DNA of 63,546 bases from assembly GCA_020054095.1 (NCBI GenBank), contig JAGVMA010000004.1:1-63546 (forward strand), given 5' to 3'. The position numbers and the translations under genes were made by a program. Numbering within the stretch: the first letter of the stretch is position 1; every line of letters starts with the position of its first letter. The notes under the pieces are model-generated. The model searched no databases and was not told the origin of the DNA. It saw only the letters and a list, made by a program, of their open reading frames with translations. The stretch comes from Bacteroidia bacterium (GTDB lineage Bacteria; Bacteroidota; Bacteroidia; JADZBD01). Of the stretch, positions 17,387 through 26,059 are shown piece after piece.

Positions 17387-18715
17387 TTATAAAAACTCGT
17401 TTGCCAAGTTTGCCAACTCACTACGCTCGCCTTTTTCTAGTGTAACGTGTGCATATAAGTTTTGCCCTTTCAGTTTCTCAATCAGGTACGATAAGCCGTT
17501 ACTTTGGGTGTCGAGGTAAGGAGTATCAATTTGAAATATATCGCCCGTGAAAACAATTTTAGTGTTTTCGCCAGCGCGTGATATTACGGTTTTAACTTCG
17601 TGCGGAGTTAAGTTTTGCGCTTCGTCAACAATAAAATATACATTTGATAAGCTGCGCCCCCTGATATAGGCCAGCGGACAAACAATCAATTTTTCGTTTT
17701 CCACCATTTCGTTTATTTGTTTCAGCTCTTTGTCTTTATCCGAAAATTGCGCTTTTATAAATTTTAAATTATCCCAAAGCGGCTCCATGTATGGGTTTAG
17801 CTTTGATTTAATATCACCGGGCAGATAGCCAATATCTTTATTGCTGAGTGGCACAATTGGTCGCGCCAAATAAATTTGATGATAATTTCTGCGTTGCTCT
17901 AAGGCTCCCGCCAGCGATAAAAGTGTTTTGCCTGTTCCGGCCACACCTTGCAGCGTAACTAATCTGATGTTTGGGTTTAATATAGCATCTAACGCAAATG
18001 CTTGCTCGGCATTGCGCGGATTAACTTTAAATGCCGAAGTTTTATGAATGCGTGTAAGTGAATTTGAATCTTGGTTGTAACGCGCTAATACCGATTTATC
18101 GCCACTTTTTAAAATATGGTAATGATTGGCGTGGGGTAAATTCTTCTTTAAAACTTTTGAAACATCGCAACTGCCCTTTTCATAAATCTCTCCAATGGAG
18201 GCAGCCGGAGTTTTTTCAATTACCGTGCGGCCGGTGTACAGTTCGCTCACTTCTTTTATTTTTCCCGTTTCATAATCCTCTGCCGAAAGATTAAGTGATT
18301 TTGCTTTTAGGCGAAGGTTAATGTCTTTTGTAACCAGCACCACTTTGCGCTCGGGGTTATTTTCCGATAAATAAAGCGCAGAGTTAATGATGCGATGGTC
18401 GGCCTTGTTTTCTCCAAAAACCTTTACGGCATCGTTTTTTGCATGCTGGTGCATTTCAATTTTAAACATCCCGTGCCCCTTGCCGTTAATGTTTACCCAA
18501 TCCTGTAAAGTGTTTCGGCCCGATATTTTATCAATATAACGGATGAATTCGCGCGCAGCGAAGTTTTTAGTATCGTTACCTTTTTTAAAGTTATCAAGCT
18601 CTTCCAGAACCGCAATAGGGATTACTACATCGTGTTCTTTAAAGTTTTTAATTGCCGTGTGGTCATACAAAATGACCGATGTGTCCAACACAAAAATTTT
18701 TTTTGTTTCTGCCAT
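17387..18715 (-). CDS. PIN-PhoH family ATPase (PhoH2/YlaK-like), 442 aa
   Basis: A fusion of a PIN ribonuclease domain and a PhoH RNA helicase-like ATPase. PIN acidic residues include Asp11 (VLDTSVILYDH) and Asp131 (VTKDINLRLKAKSLNL). The PhoH part has Walker A GVAGTGKT at 257-264, Walker B FIVDEAQNLTPHE and motif IVFTGDIFQID. PhoH2 proteins have been characterised as RNA-unwinding and RNA-cleaving enzymes. Length fits the family. A terminator (18793-18820) separates it from the upstream methyltransferase, so it has its own promoter. Confidence 0.92.
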   Translation of the reverse strand: MAETKKIFVLDTSVILYDHTAIKNFKEHDVVIPIAVLEELDNFKKGNDTKNFAAREFIRYIDKISGRNTLQDWVNINGKGHGMFKIEMHQHAKNDAVKVFGENKADHRIINSALYLSENNPERKVVLVTKDINLRLKAKSLNLSAEDYETGKIKEVSELYTGRTVIEKTPAASIGEIYEKGSCDVSKVLKKNLPHANHYHILKSGDKSVLARYNQDSNSLTRIHKTSAFKVNPRNAEQAFALDAILNPNIRLVTLQGVAGTGKTLLSLAGALEQRRNYHQIYLARPIVPLSNKDIGYLPGDIKSKLNPYMEPLWDNLKFIKAQFSDKDKELKQINEMVENEKLIVCPLAYIRGRSLSNVYFIVDEAQNLTPHEVKTVISRAGENTKIVFTGDIFQIDTPYLDTQSNGLSYLIEKLKGQNLYAHVTLEKGERSELANLANEFL

Positions 18716-18792
18716 AAAAAGAACCGAGTGTTAAATTTTTATAAAACTATTAAAACACAAAAAGCAGAAACAGGCCGCCCAAGAAAAAAATG

Positions 18793-18820
18793 AACAGCAC
18801 AATGTTATAATCGTGCTGTT
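18793..18820 (-). terminator. Rho-independent terminator downstream of the methyltransferase gene
   Basis: An 8-bp perfect stem (AACAGCAC at 18793-18800, GTGCTGTT at 18813-18820) encloses a 12-nt loop. On the minus strand it is followed within 2 bp by a run of seven T. It lies 25 bp past the methyltransferase stop at 18845. Confidence 0.75.
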
Positions 18821-18844
18821 AAGTGTTTGGCACAGAAAAAATGC

Positions 18845-19201
18845 TTAGCTGCGCTCCATTACCAATAAAACATAGCGCTTGTTGGCAGCAAAAATTTTAG
18901 GGTCAACGGTATCAATATTTTTTTGCAATTTTTCTTCAATAACCGGAATGGCCCCCGCTAAAGCATAATGAATGCCCGGTGATTTTACTTTTAATTTATC
19001 GAGCGCAAAGTTTTTTACCGGCACGCCTATGTTTGCGCCCCAATGGTGCACATAAGCAATGGTGGGCAATATGTTAGGCGTAATGTCGGTTTCGTGTGTT
19101 ATTTTAAAATTATTTTTGCTAAGCGTATCGGTAAATAGCTTCCAATTGTGTCCGCTTTTTTCGCCTTCGGTGCCGGTGCGGAAATAATCGCAGCAACCCA
19201 T
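18845..19201 (-). pseudogene. C-terminal part of frameshifted SAM methyltransferase
   Basis: This frame is -1 relative to 19099-19761 and carries the missing C-terminal half: CCDYFRTGTEGEKSGHNW, ITPNILPTIAYVHHWGAN and the ending KRYVLLVMERS. Joining the frames at TGG/GGT near 19196-19200 gives GKWGCCDYFR, which matches the expected W-x-x-C-D-Y-F element of this methyltransferase family. A one-base loss in or near the GGG at 19197-19199 (minus-strand sense) accounts for the break. The fragment has no plausible start of its own apart from an ATG created within the join. Confidence 0.75.
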
Positions 19202-19761
19202 TTGCCGCCCGGGTTTAATATTTTATCAATCAGCGGCATTGCCTTTTCCATTTCTAAATACTGCATTGATTCGGAGGTAATAACGGTGCCGAAATGTTTT
19301 TCATATTCCTTGCCATTCATATCCTCAAATCGGCTTTCAATTAACTTATTAGGATATTTACTTTTAATATGCTTCGCTTGGTTTATGTCAGGCGTAAGTC
19401 CTATGGCGTTTAGTTTTTGGTCATTCATCAGTCCTAATAATCCACCCATTCCGCAACCAATATCTAGCACAGGATTTTGTTTATCGGTAATCAGTTCGAC
19501 TAATTTTTCGGCATACCTATGCTGCGCCTTGTAAATCATATTTATGCTAATGTCGAGCGGATGAATATTGGCATCATCAAAATAACCGTAGTGCAAATAA
19601 TCGCCCGGTAAAAGCTGGTGGTAAAGTTTGAGTTGAGCATCATCATAAACGCGCTTCACTTTTTTCCGACCACGCTGTAATCTAATTACCCTTGCCAAAT
19701 GAATGGGATTGATGAACCGCTTAAGCACAAGTTTTATGATACTTTTTTTCTTTTTAGCCAT
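19099..19761 (-). CDS. Class I SAM-dependent methyltransferase, N-terminal part of a frameshifted gene
   Basis: Starts at the ATG at 19761 with a basic N-terminus (MAKKKKSIIKLVLKRF). The SAM-binding motif I is intact (VLDIGCGMGGLLGLM, about residues 97-111), with motif II-like AIGLTPDINQA and ITSESMQYLEMEKAMPL near 165. After KILNPGGKWV the frame runs into Ala/Pro/Lys-rich sequence to a stop at 19099 and loses homology; the true continuation is the -1 frame in 18845-19201. The intact protein would be about 305 aa. The family resembles cyclopropane/sterol-type methyltransferases that act on small lipophilic substrates; the substrate is not determinable. Confidence 0.75.
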   Translation of the reverse strand: MAKKKKSIIKLVLKRFINPIHLARVIRLQRGRKKVKRVYDDAQLKLYHQLLPGDYLHYGYFDDANIHPLDISINMIYKAQHRYAEKLVELITDKQNPVLDIGCGMGGLLGLMNDQKLNAIGLTPDINQAKHIKSKYPNKLIESRFEDMNGKEYEKHFGTVITSESMQYLEMEKAMPLIDKILNPGGKWVAAIISAPAPKAKKADTIGSYLPIRLAKIILK

Positions 19762-19829
19762 GATGGTAATTTGTGCAAATATAATTGTAAACCAACACGC
19801 TTACAGAAAGGTGCCGGGCATTATTAATA

Positions 19830-19860
19830 TTGGTTATTTCTGTATAAATTAGTACTTTTG
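19830..19860 (+). promoter_or_regulatory. Candidate Bacteroidota promoter of the YfiR-TPR-SpoIIE operon
   Basis: TACTTTTG at 19853-19860 matches the TAnnTTTG -7 element of Bacteroidota sigma factors. TTGG at 19830-19833, 19 bp upstream, is a plausible -33 element. Transcription would start about 95 bp before the ATG at 19963. Confidence 0.5.
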
Positions 19861-19962
19861 GACGATAAACACCAAAAAACACCAACGGCAGCATCTTCAT
19901 TTTCAATACAGTAGGCATATAAAAATCGTTTGGCTTATTGTTTGTAATAAGAAGTTAGTTTT

Positions 19963-20499
19963 ATGAAAAAGTTTTTACTCATATCGTTACTATCTTTCTT
20001 TTTCATTTCGGCCGACTTGGTAAAATACAGTGCGCCACCTCCGCCCGATGCCACTACCAAAATTAAGGCAACATTCATTTACAATTTCACAAAATATATA
20101 GAATGGCCGGCTTCGTATAAGCAAGGTAATTTTGTAATTGCAATAGTTGGCAATTACACCTTGTATAATGATGTTTCAGCGTTTTTTGTGGGAAAAAAAC
20201 TGGGCTCGCAAGAATATGAGATAAAGTATTTTGCAACCGCATCAGACATTAACATTAAATGCCATGTAATATTTGTTCCTAACGATTACAGTGGCAGCAT
20301 GAGCGACATTGTATCGAAAGCAAAAAACAAAAGCACACTTATAATTACCGATAAGCCGGGCATGGCAAAACAAGGAGCGGGCATAAATTTCGTTTCAATT
20401 GATAACAAACAAAAATTTGAATTAAATAAAACCGTGGTTGAAAAATACGACCTTAAGGTAAGTTCGAGCTTGGTAAACCTGGCAATAGTAATAGAATGA
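19963..20499 (+). CDS. YfiR family (DUF4154) periplasmic protein, 178 aa
   Basis: A signal peptide (1-18) is followed by a DUF4154 domain that opens KIKATFIYNFTKYIEWPAS and includes FVIAIVGNYTLY, KCHVIFVPNDYSGS and the terminal SSSLVNLAIVIE. In Pseudomonas, YfiR is a periplasmic repressor of a membrane diguanylate cyclase. Here the downstream effector is a membrane SpoIIE phosphatase, so a sensory role in the periplasm is inferred. The stop overlaps the next ATG by 4 bp (ATGA), implying co-translation. Confidence 0.85.
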   Translation: MKKFLLISLLSFFFISADLVKYSAPPPPDATTKIKATFIYNFTKYIEWPASYKQGNFVIAIVGNYTLYNDVSAFFVGKKLGSQEYEIKYFATASDINIKCHVIFVPNDYSGSMSDIVSKAKNKSTLIITDKPGMAKQGAGINFVSIDNKQKFELNKTVVEKYDLKVSSSLVNLAIVIE

Positions 20500-21374
20500 T
20501 GAAGCGTTTGTACATATCACTTTTAATGCTGATGCTTGCTCAGGTGGTTTCACTTGCGCAGGTTGATAGCTTAAATGCCGCACAAACTTTTTACAGCAAA
20601 AAACAACTTTATAACGCTAAACGCTGCATAGATGCAGCCGTAAACGATGCCGTAACAAGCAAAATGGCTTACACTTATTACATGCGCGGATTCATTTACA
20701 AAGAAATTTATAAAAACTACGAATCAACCGACCTGCACTCTAATGCACGCGAGCAAGCCGTAAAATCATTTGTAACGCTATTGCCAATGGATACCGCAGC
20801 CGAATATCCGGAAGCGAAACAAGCACTTAAATTCTTGGCCAACAGTTACTTTAATAACGCAGCCGAATTTTTTGGTCCCGATAAATACAAAACAGCAATT
20901 GAGTATTTTGATACTTACCAGAAATACATGAAAATAGCCGATGCAAATTTTGATGGCAGAGAATTGTACATCAACTTCTATCAATCAATGGCATCAGACC
21001 TTAACAAGTATTTTGAATCAGACAGAAAAAAATACGGCTACCTCATTGATGATATTGAAAACACATACAAAAAAGTAATTGCAGTTGATTCCAACGATGC
21101 ATTCTCGCATTACAACCTGGCCATGCTTTTCTATAACCAAGGCGTTATAACCATTAACGCTATGGATCCGGATGCAGATTTCTTTAAAATAGATGAGATA
21201 CAAGAAGAAGCACTGAAATATTTTAAACGCGCATTGCCTTATGCTCTTGCCGCCAAACGCCTGCAACCAAAAAGAAAAGAAATACTACTCGCACTTGAAG
21301 CAATTTACCATGTAATGTATGAGGAAGACAAAGCAAAGCTCATTAGGGCCGAGTTAGATGCATTGGGTAAATAG
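20496..21374 (+). CDS. Secreted TPR-repeat protein, 292 aa
   Basis: A signal peptide (ending VVSLAQ near 22) precedes a mostly helical protein with TPR-like units, such as AQTFYSKKQLYNAKRCIDAA, KTAIEYFDTYQKYMKIAD and ALKYFKRALPYALAAKRLQP. It overlaps the YfiR-like gene by 4 bp and ends 21 bp before the SpoIIE gene. Its placement between a periplasmic sensor and a membrane phosphatase suggests it bridges them in the periplasm. That role is inferred from position only. Confidence 0.75.
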   Translation: MMKRLYISLLMLMLAQVVSLAQVDSLNAAQTFYSKKQLYNAKRCIDAAVNDAVTSKMAYTYYMRGFIYKEIYKNYESTDLHSNAREQAVKSFVTLLPMDTAAEYPEAKQALKFLANSYFNNAAEFFGPDKYKTAIEYFDTYQKYMKIADANFDGRELYINFYQSMASDLNKYFESDRKKYGYLIDDIENTYKKVIAVDSNDAFSHYNLAMLFYNQGVITINAMDPDADFFKIDEIQEEALKYFKRALPYALAAKRLQPKRKEILLALEAIYHVMYEEDKAKLIRAELDALGK

Positions 21375-21395
21375 TTAAGGCGCACCAAACAAAAC

Positions 21396-23183
21396 ATGGC
21401 ATTTAAAATAACCATCGGACGAAGAATAGGTTCGGGCTTTACCGCCCTAATCATACTTACGCTCTTTGCATTTGGTTTAACCATGCTCACCATTAGGCAG
21501 AGTAAAGAGATAAACGATGAAATTACCACCAACTATACACCATCGGTAGATGCTCTGCGCGATTTAAACGTATTGGTGATAAACTCAAAAATGCTGGTTT
21601 ATAACTGGGTTAACATTCAAGGAGAAAGCGAAGACAAACCCAAACTAAAAAAATTAATTTATGATGACTTTCCGCTTTTGCGCGACAGGGTTAACCTGCT
21701 TGCCGCGAATTGGTCAATAGAGGAAAAGGGCACCATTGATGCCATGTTCACAATGGTAAATAAGCTCTTTGATGATGTGAAATACATTATGCGAACACTC
21801 AATAAATTTGAATCGTATGAAGATCCGGAAATAAAATTTGACATGAATGTGCGCGTGCTTGATGAAAACGGAGAAATAAACCAACAAACACGGATAATTT
21901 TAGAACAGCTGCAGCAATTAATTGGCGATAAGCAACGCACCGCCACTCAAAAAATAGCGGAGATGGATAAATCTTTTTCACGCTTACAATATGTGGTGGT
22001 TGCACTTGGAATTACATTGCCCGTAGGCGGAATTTTAATTGCACTCTTCACCGTTTTGTCAATTGTAAAGCCGGTAAACGAACTTAAAAACATATTGCAA
22101 AAAATGAGGCGAGGCGTAATGCCGAATTATCAAATTAAAAAACGTAACGATGAAATTGGCGAAATGTCGGTAGCACTAAGTGGGTTGGTTGATGCACTGC
22201 AAATGACTACACAATTTGCCCGTGAAGTGGGTTCCGGAAATTTTGATTCACACTACGAACCACTTTCAGATGAAGATACACTTGGCCACGCACTTTTAAA
22301 AATGCGTATGGACTTGGCAGAAAACGAGCGCATGCTTGAACAAAAAGTAGAAGAACGAACAGCCGAAGTGGTGAGGCAGAAACAAGAAATTGAACAGCAA
22401 AAAGTTAAGATGGAAGTGCTGTTTAATCACGTTACAGATAGTATAAAATACGCCAAACGCATACAAGAAGCAATACTTCCACCCGATAGATTATTTAAAG
22501 AATTGCTCCATCAATCATTTGTATATTACAAGCCTAAAGACATAGTGAGCGGAGATTTTTATTGGATAGAAAAACACGGAGACAAAGTTTTGTTTGCGGC
22601 CGTAGATTGCACGGGGCATGGTGTGCCCGGGGCGTTCATGAGTATTGTGGGGCATAATCAGCTTAAACAAGTAGTTTCAAAAATTGATAATCCACAGCCT
22701 TCCGTTATTTTAGATGCACTTAGCCGAGGCGTGATGGATTCATTACACCAAAATTTTGATGATTCTACTGCAAAAGACGGGATGGACCTGTCGTTATGTG
22801 CACTCAATATGAAAACAAACGAGCTGGAGTTCGCAGGAGCATTTAACCCGCTCTACTTAATCAGAGATGGCGAATTGCAAGAAATAAAAGCAAATAAATT
22901 TCCAATAGGTGTTTTCTTGGGAAAAGAGGCGAAGAATTTTACCAACCATAAAATAAGCGTACAAAAAGGTGATGTAATTTATATTTTCTCCGATGGTTAT
23001 GCCGACCAGTTTGGCGGCCCAAAAGGGAAAAAATTCATGGCTAACCAATTTCGCAACTTGCTCATCAAAATCCATAAAGAAGATATGGAAACCCAAAAGC
23101 AGATTTTAGACACAACACTTGAAACATGGCGAAGCAACGAAGAGCAAGTGGATGACGTCCTTGTAATGGGAGTAAGAATTTAG
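21396..23183 (+). CDS. Membrane SpoIIE/PP2C serine phosphatase with HAMP domain, 595 aa
   Basis: A sensor phosphatase. TM1 is near 11-32 (LIILTLFAFGLTML). A periplasmic four-helix-bundle sensor covers about 33-198, TM2 is near 199-222, and HAMP follows at about 222-275 (PVNELKNILQKMRR). A coiled coil (about 310-350) leads to the PP2C-like domain (about 365-595), with metal-binding Asp residues in DIVSGDFYWIE and AAVDCTGHGVPGAF and in IFSDGYADQFGG and VDDVLVMGVRI. Such phosphatases usually dephosphorylate an anti-anti-sigma (STAS) protein. None is adjacent; an RsbW-like ATPase is at 58620-59036. Confidence 0.9.
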   Translation: MAFKITIGRRIGSGFTALIILTLFAFGLTMLTIRQSKEINDEITTNYTPSVDALRDLNVLVINSKMLVYNWVNIQGESEDKPKLKKLIYDDFPLLRDRVNLLAANWSIEEKGTIDAMFTMVNKLFDDVKYIMRTLNKFESYEDPEIKFDMNVRVLDENGEINQQTRIILEQLQQLIGDKQRTATQKIAEMDKSFSRLQYVVVALGITLPVGGILIALFTVLSIVKPVNELKNILQKMRRGVMPNYQIKKRNDEIGEMSVALSGLVDALQMTTQFAREVGSGNFDSHYEPLSDEDTLGHALLKMRMDLAENERMLEQKVEERTAEVVRQKQEIEQQKVKMEVLFNHVTDSIKYAKRIQEAILPPDRLFKELLHQSFVYYKPKDIVSGDFYWIEKHGDKVLFAAVDCTGHGVPGAFMSIVGHNQLKQVVSKIDNPQPSVILDALSRGVMDSLHQNFDDSTAKDGMDLSLCALNMKTNELEFAGAFNPLYLIRDGELQEIKANKFPIGVFLGKEAKNFTNHKISVQKGDVIYIFSDGYADQFGGPKGKKFMANQFRNLLIKIHKEDMETQKQILDTTLETWRSNEEQVDDVLVMGVRI

Positions 23184-23237
23184 GCGCCTACTAATCCCTT
23201 TTTTATTATTTTAGTAGCCGTTACTCAATTACCCCTC

Positions 23238-26054
23238 ATGAGATTAATTTACGCTACACTATTTTTTTTAATAGGAGTTTGCAATTTTACTTATGCCACC
23301 ATGCCAAGCAACGATGATGTTTGCTCAGCTCAAGACTTAGGTACGCCTCAATCGCCCGACCCTTGTCCTTTTGGATATGCGTATCCGGCATTTGCATATA
23401 GCCAAAACATGTCGGGATCTACAAGGCAATTTCCGGCACACAAACTAATGGGCTGCTATTTCAATAACAATAATATGGCTACCACAGGCGGTGATTTGTG
23501 GTACAAGTTCACAGCATCATCTAATAAGCTAAAAATTTACCTACTTAACAATACCATCAATAATCCGTTTATTGGATTATATCATTTACAAAACGGCTGC
23601 ATGAATCTTGTGCCGGTTGATTGTTGGCAAGGCACTTCGGCTGAGTGCCCAAATATTACCGAGGGCCAAACTTATTATATTCAAGTATTAGACATTGCCA
23701 ACATGCCATCAGGCACATTTGATTTAGAAATAAAATGCGAACAATATTGTGGCGGCTGCGAAGAAGACATACAACTATACGCCTACCCGCCACCCATAAA
23801 CGGCTATTATCATCCGGGCGATACAATTGAATTTACTTTTATTATAAATAACTACCGCAGAATAGGCGCAAATAGATTTCATTCACTTTTTCCGCGCTTT
23901 TTACAAACAGGTGGCTGGGACATAAACTCACTTACATTTACTCGCTATCCATTTCCTGGCAATGGAGCTTGGTCTGATTATACATTTAATAATCCAGATT
24001 TTTCAAACGCAAGAATGTTCGCATATGAGCCAAACAATTTTCAAACAGAACCCGATGGGAACCCCGCTAACAACAGGGGCGATTCGCTCGGAGACAACAA
24101 CTCGGGCACTTGGATGTTTCAGTGGAGAATTAGAACCAATCCTAATCCCACAATTGACATGCCGCTTAACATGGAAGTATATTCTTATTCCGACAACGAA
24201 ACCGGCAACTGGCCCATCCCCGGATGCCGCAGAGACACCTTTGCGCTTTTTAATGCAACACTAACAAAATGCGTGGGCCCCGATTTATTAATCGCAAGCC
24301 CCGCTTGCCCTTCAATTTGCACCGGCACGGTTGTGGGTGTTAATGAAGGCAATCTGCCCAACTATTCTTTTTCGTGGTATTATCCTACCGGAGGCACGGT
24401 GCAAACACCAACCGGCAATACAACAAACCCCGTAGATACACTAACCGGTTTATGTGAAGGCGAATATATTCTAATTTCCAGTTATGATAATGGAAATTGC
24501 TTTTCGTCTACTTCGTTTCAAGTGAACGCCAGTTTACAAACTTATCTTAGTAGCTATGGCTTTAGCGGTTGTTCTAACGGAAACTTTGGTTATGCCTTCT
24601 CTACCGTTACCGGTGGTAGCGGCACCTACACCTACTCTTGGTCGCCATCGGGCATTACCACTTCAAGTTCTACTAATTTACCTGCCGGTTACAATACTTT
24701 ATATGTTACCGATACGGCAACAAATTGTGTTGACACCATTACCGTATTTTTAGCACCACAAATTATCGATGGCTTTTTCACTTATCCCGATACAGTAATC
24801 TGTAACCTAACCACCTTGCAGCCTATTCCAAATTATGTTGATAACCCAGGCGGAACATTCTCAATATTCCCATCAAACGGGCCGGTTATTAATCCACAAA
24901 CAGGAGAAATCTCCAACTACTTTAGCAGCACCGGTTATTACGATATTATTTACACGCCCAGCGTAACAAACTCACAATGTGCCGACAAAGACACCTTTAC
25001 CATAAAGTTTACCACCAGCTTCGATACCAACATGTGTTACTGCCCAAATACATTTTGTGCAAACGCATCGTTTACCTATTACCCCACGCTTGCAACGCCC
25101 GGAGGTGTATTTTCATTAGTTTCTGGCCCGGGCCCGATGAATATTAATGCGTCTGATGGTTCATTTGACCCTATAGGTATGGTTCCGGGCGTTTATTTTG
25201 TAAAATACGATGCCACCAATTTAGGTAATTGTGGATTTTCACAAACCGAAACAATAATAATAGTTAATCCTCAGCCCACCATTGCAAATGGCCCCAACTT
25301 CTCCTTTTGCATAGGCGATGTTATTCCGCCAATAACGGCAACTTATTCCGGTAGCCCCATATTGTGGTTTGACGATATTGTTAATCAAATAGTATCTCCC
25401 AACCAAAATACCATTAACGGACAACTATTCCCACCACAAAACTTAACCGAGGGAACTTATGATTTTTTTGCAGCAACCTTTGTGTTAATGCCCAATGGAG
25501 ACACTTGCTATGGCTTTAGCCAATGCGATATTACCATTAAAGCTAAACCAAATATTTTTATAGGAAACGACACAACGGTTTGTAGCGGATTCACTGCCCA
25601 ACTAAATGCGAATGGAGGCACTTTGGCCGATAATTATGCATGGAGCACAGGTGCAATTACACAAGGAATCAGCGTAAACCCTACGGCAAACACACAGTAC
25701 TTCGTAATAGCAACAAATCAAGATGGCTGTACCGATATGGATACTATAAATGTGATTGTTGACAACGGCTCGGCTTGTACCGATTCACTTGGATTTTTTA
25801 ACGGCATAACTCCCAATGGCGATGGCTTTAACGAAGCTTGGATAATAGATGGAATAACCAACATACGCAATAACTGGGTAATTATTTACAACCGCTGGGG
25901 CGAGAAAGTTTGGGAAAAATCTAACTATGATAATGTTAACGTAGTTTTTGTCGGTAAAAATCAAAACGACACAGAATTGCCCACGGGCACTTATTACTTT
26001 GTGGTGCAATTACCAAATAAACAACACAAGGGTTGGATAGAATTAACAAGATAA
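23238..26054 (+). CDS. Large secreted protein with T9SS type B (gliding motility-associated) C-terminal domain, 938 aa
   Basis: A signal peptide (1-20) is followed by a domain resembling pre-peptidase C-terminal domains (about 40-165, [18 protein letters not shown]), then beta-rich and PKD/Ig-like domains, including an Ig-like gliding-motility repeat near 760-835 ([19 protein letters not shown]). The final 85 residues are a type B sorting domain: [33 protein letters not shown] and [12 protein letters not shown]. Type B cargo is exported by T9SS and typically needs a PorP/SprF partner; one is encoded at 28913. It heads a same-strand block running to 32514. Confidence 0.88.
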   Translation: MRLIYATLFFLIGVCNFTYATMPSNDDVCSAQDLGTPQSPDPCPFGYAYPAFAYSQNMSGSTRQFPAHKLMGCYFNNNNMATTGGDLWYKFTASSNKLKIYLLNNTINNPFIGLYHLQNGCMNLVPVDCWQGTSAECPNITEGQTYYIQVLDIANMPSGTFDLEIKCEQYCGGCEEDIQLYAYPPPINGYYHPGDTIEFTFIINNYRRIGANRFHSLFPRFLQTGGWDINSLTFTRYPFPGNGAWSDYTFNNPDFSNARMFAYEPNNFQTEPDGNPANNRGDSLGDNNSGTWMFQWRIRTNPNPTIDMPLNMEVYSYSDNETGNWPIPGCRRDTFALFNATLTKCVGPDLLIASPACPSICTGTVVGVNEGNLPNYSFSWYYPTGGTVQTPTGNTTNPVDTLTGLCEGEYILISSYDNGNCFSSTSFQVNASLQTYLSSYGFSGCSNGNFGYAFSTVTGGSGTYTYSWSPSGITTSSSTNLPAGYNTLYVTDTATNCVDTITVFLAPQIIDGFFTYPDTVICNLTTLQPIPNYVDNPGGTFSIFPSNGPVINPQTGEISNYFSSTGYYDIIYTPSVTNSQCADKDTFTIKFTTSFDTNMCYCPNTFCANASFTYYPTLATPGGVFSLVSGPGPMNINASDGSFDPIGMVPGVYFVKYDATNLGNCGFSQTETIIIVNPQPTIANGPNFSFCIGDVIPPITATYSGSPILWFDDIVNQIVSPNQNTINGQLFPPQNLTEGTYDFFAATFVLMPNGDTCYGFSQCDITIKAKPNIFIGNDTTVCSGFTAQLNANGGTLADNYAWSTGAITQGISVNPTANTQYFVIATNQDGCTDMDTINVIVDNGSACTDSLGFFNGITPNGDGFNEAWIIDGITNIRNNWVIIYNRWGEKVWEKSNYDNVNVVFVGKNQNDTELPTGTYYFVVQLPNKQHKGWIELTR

Positions 26055-26059
26055 ACAAG

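Noticed and set aside
23188-23217. Inverted repeat CTACTAA/TTAGTAG after the SpoIIE gene as a terminator
   Set aside because: Weak A/T stem with a 16-nt loop and no T run after it.
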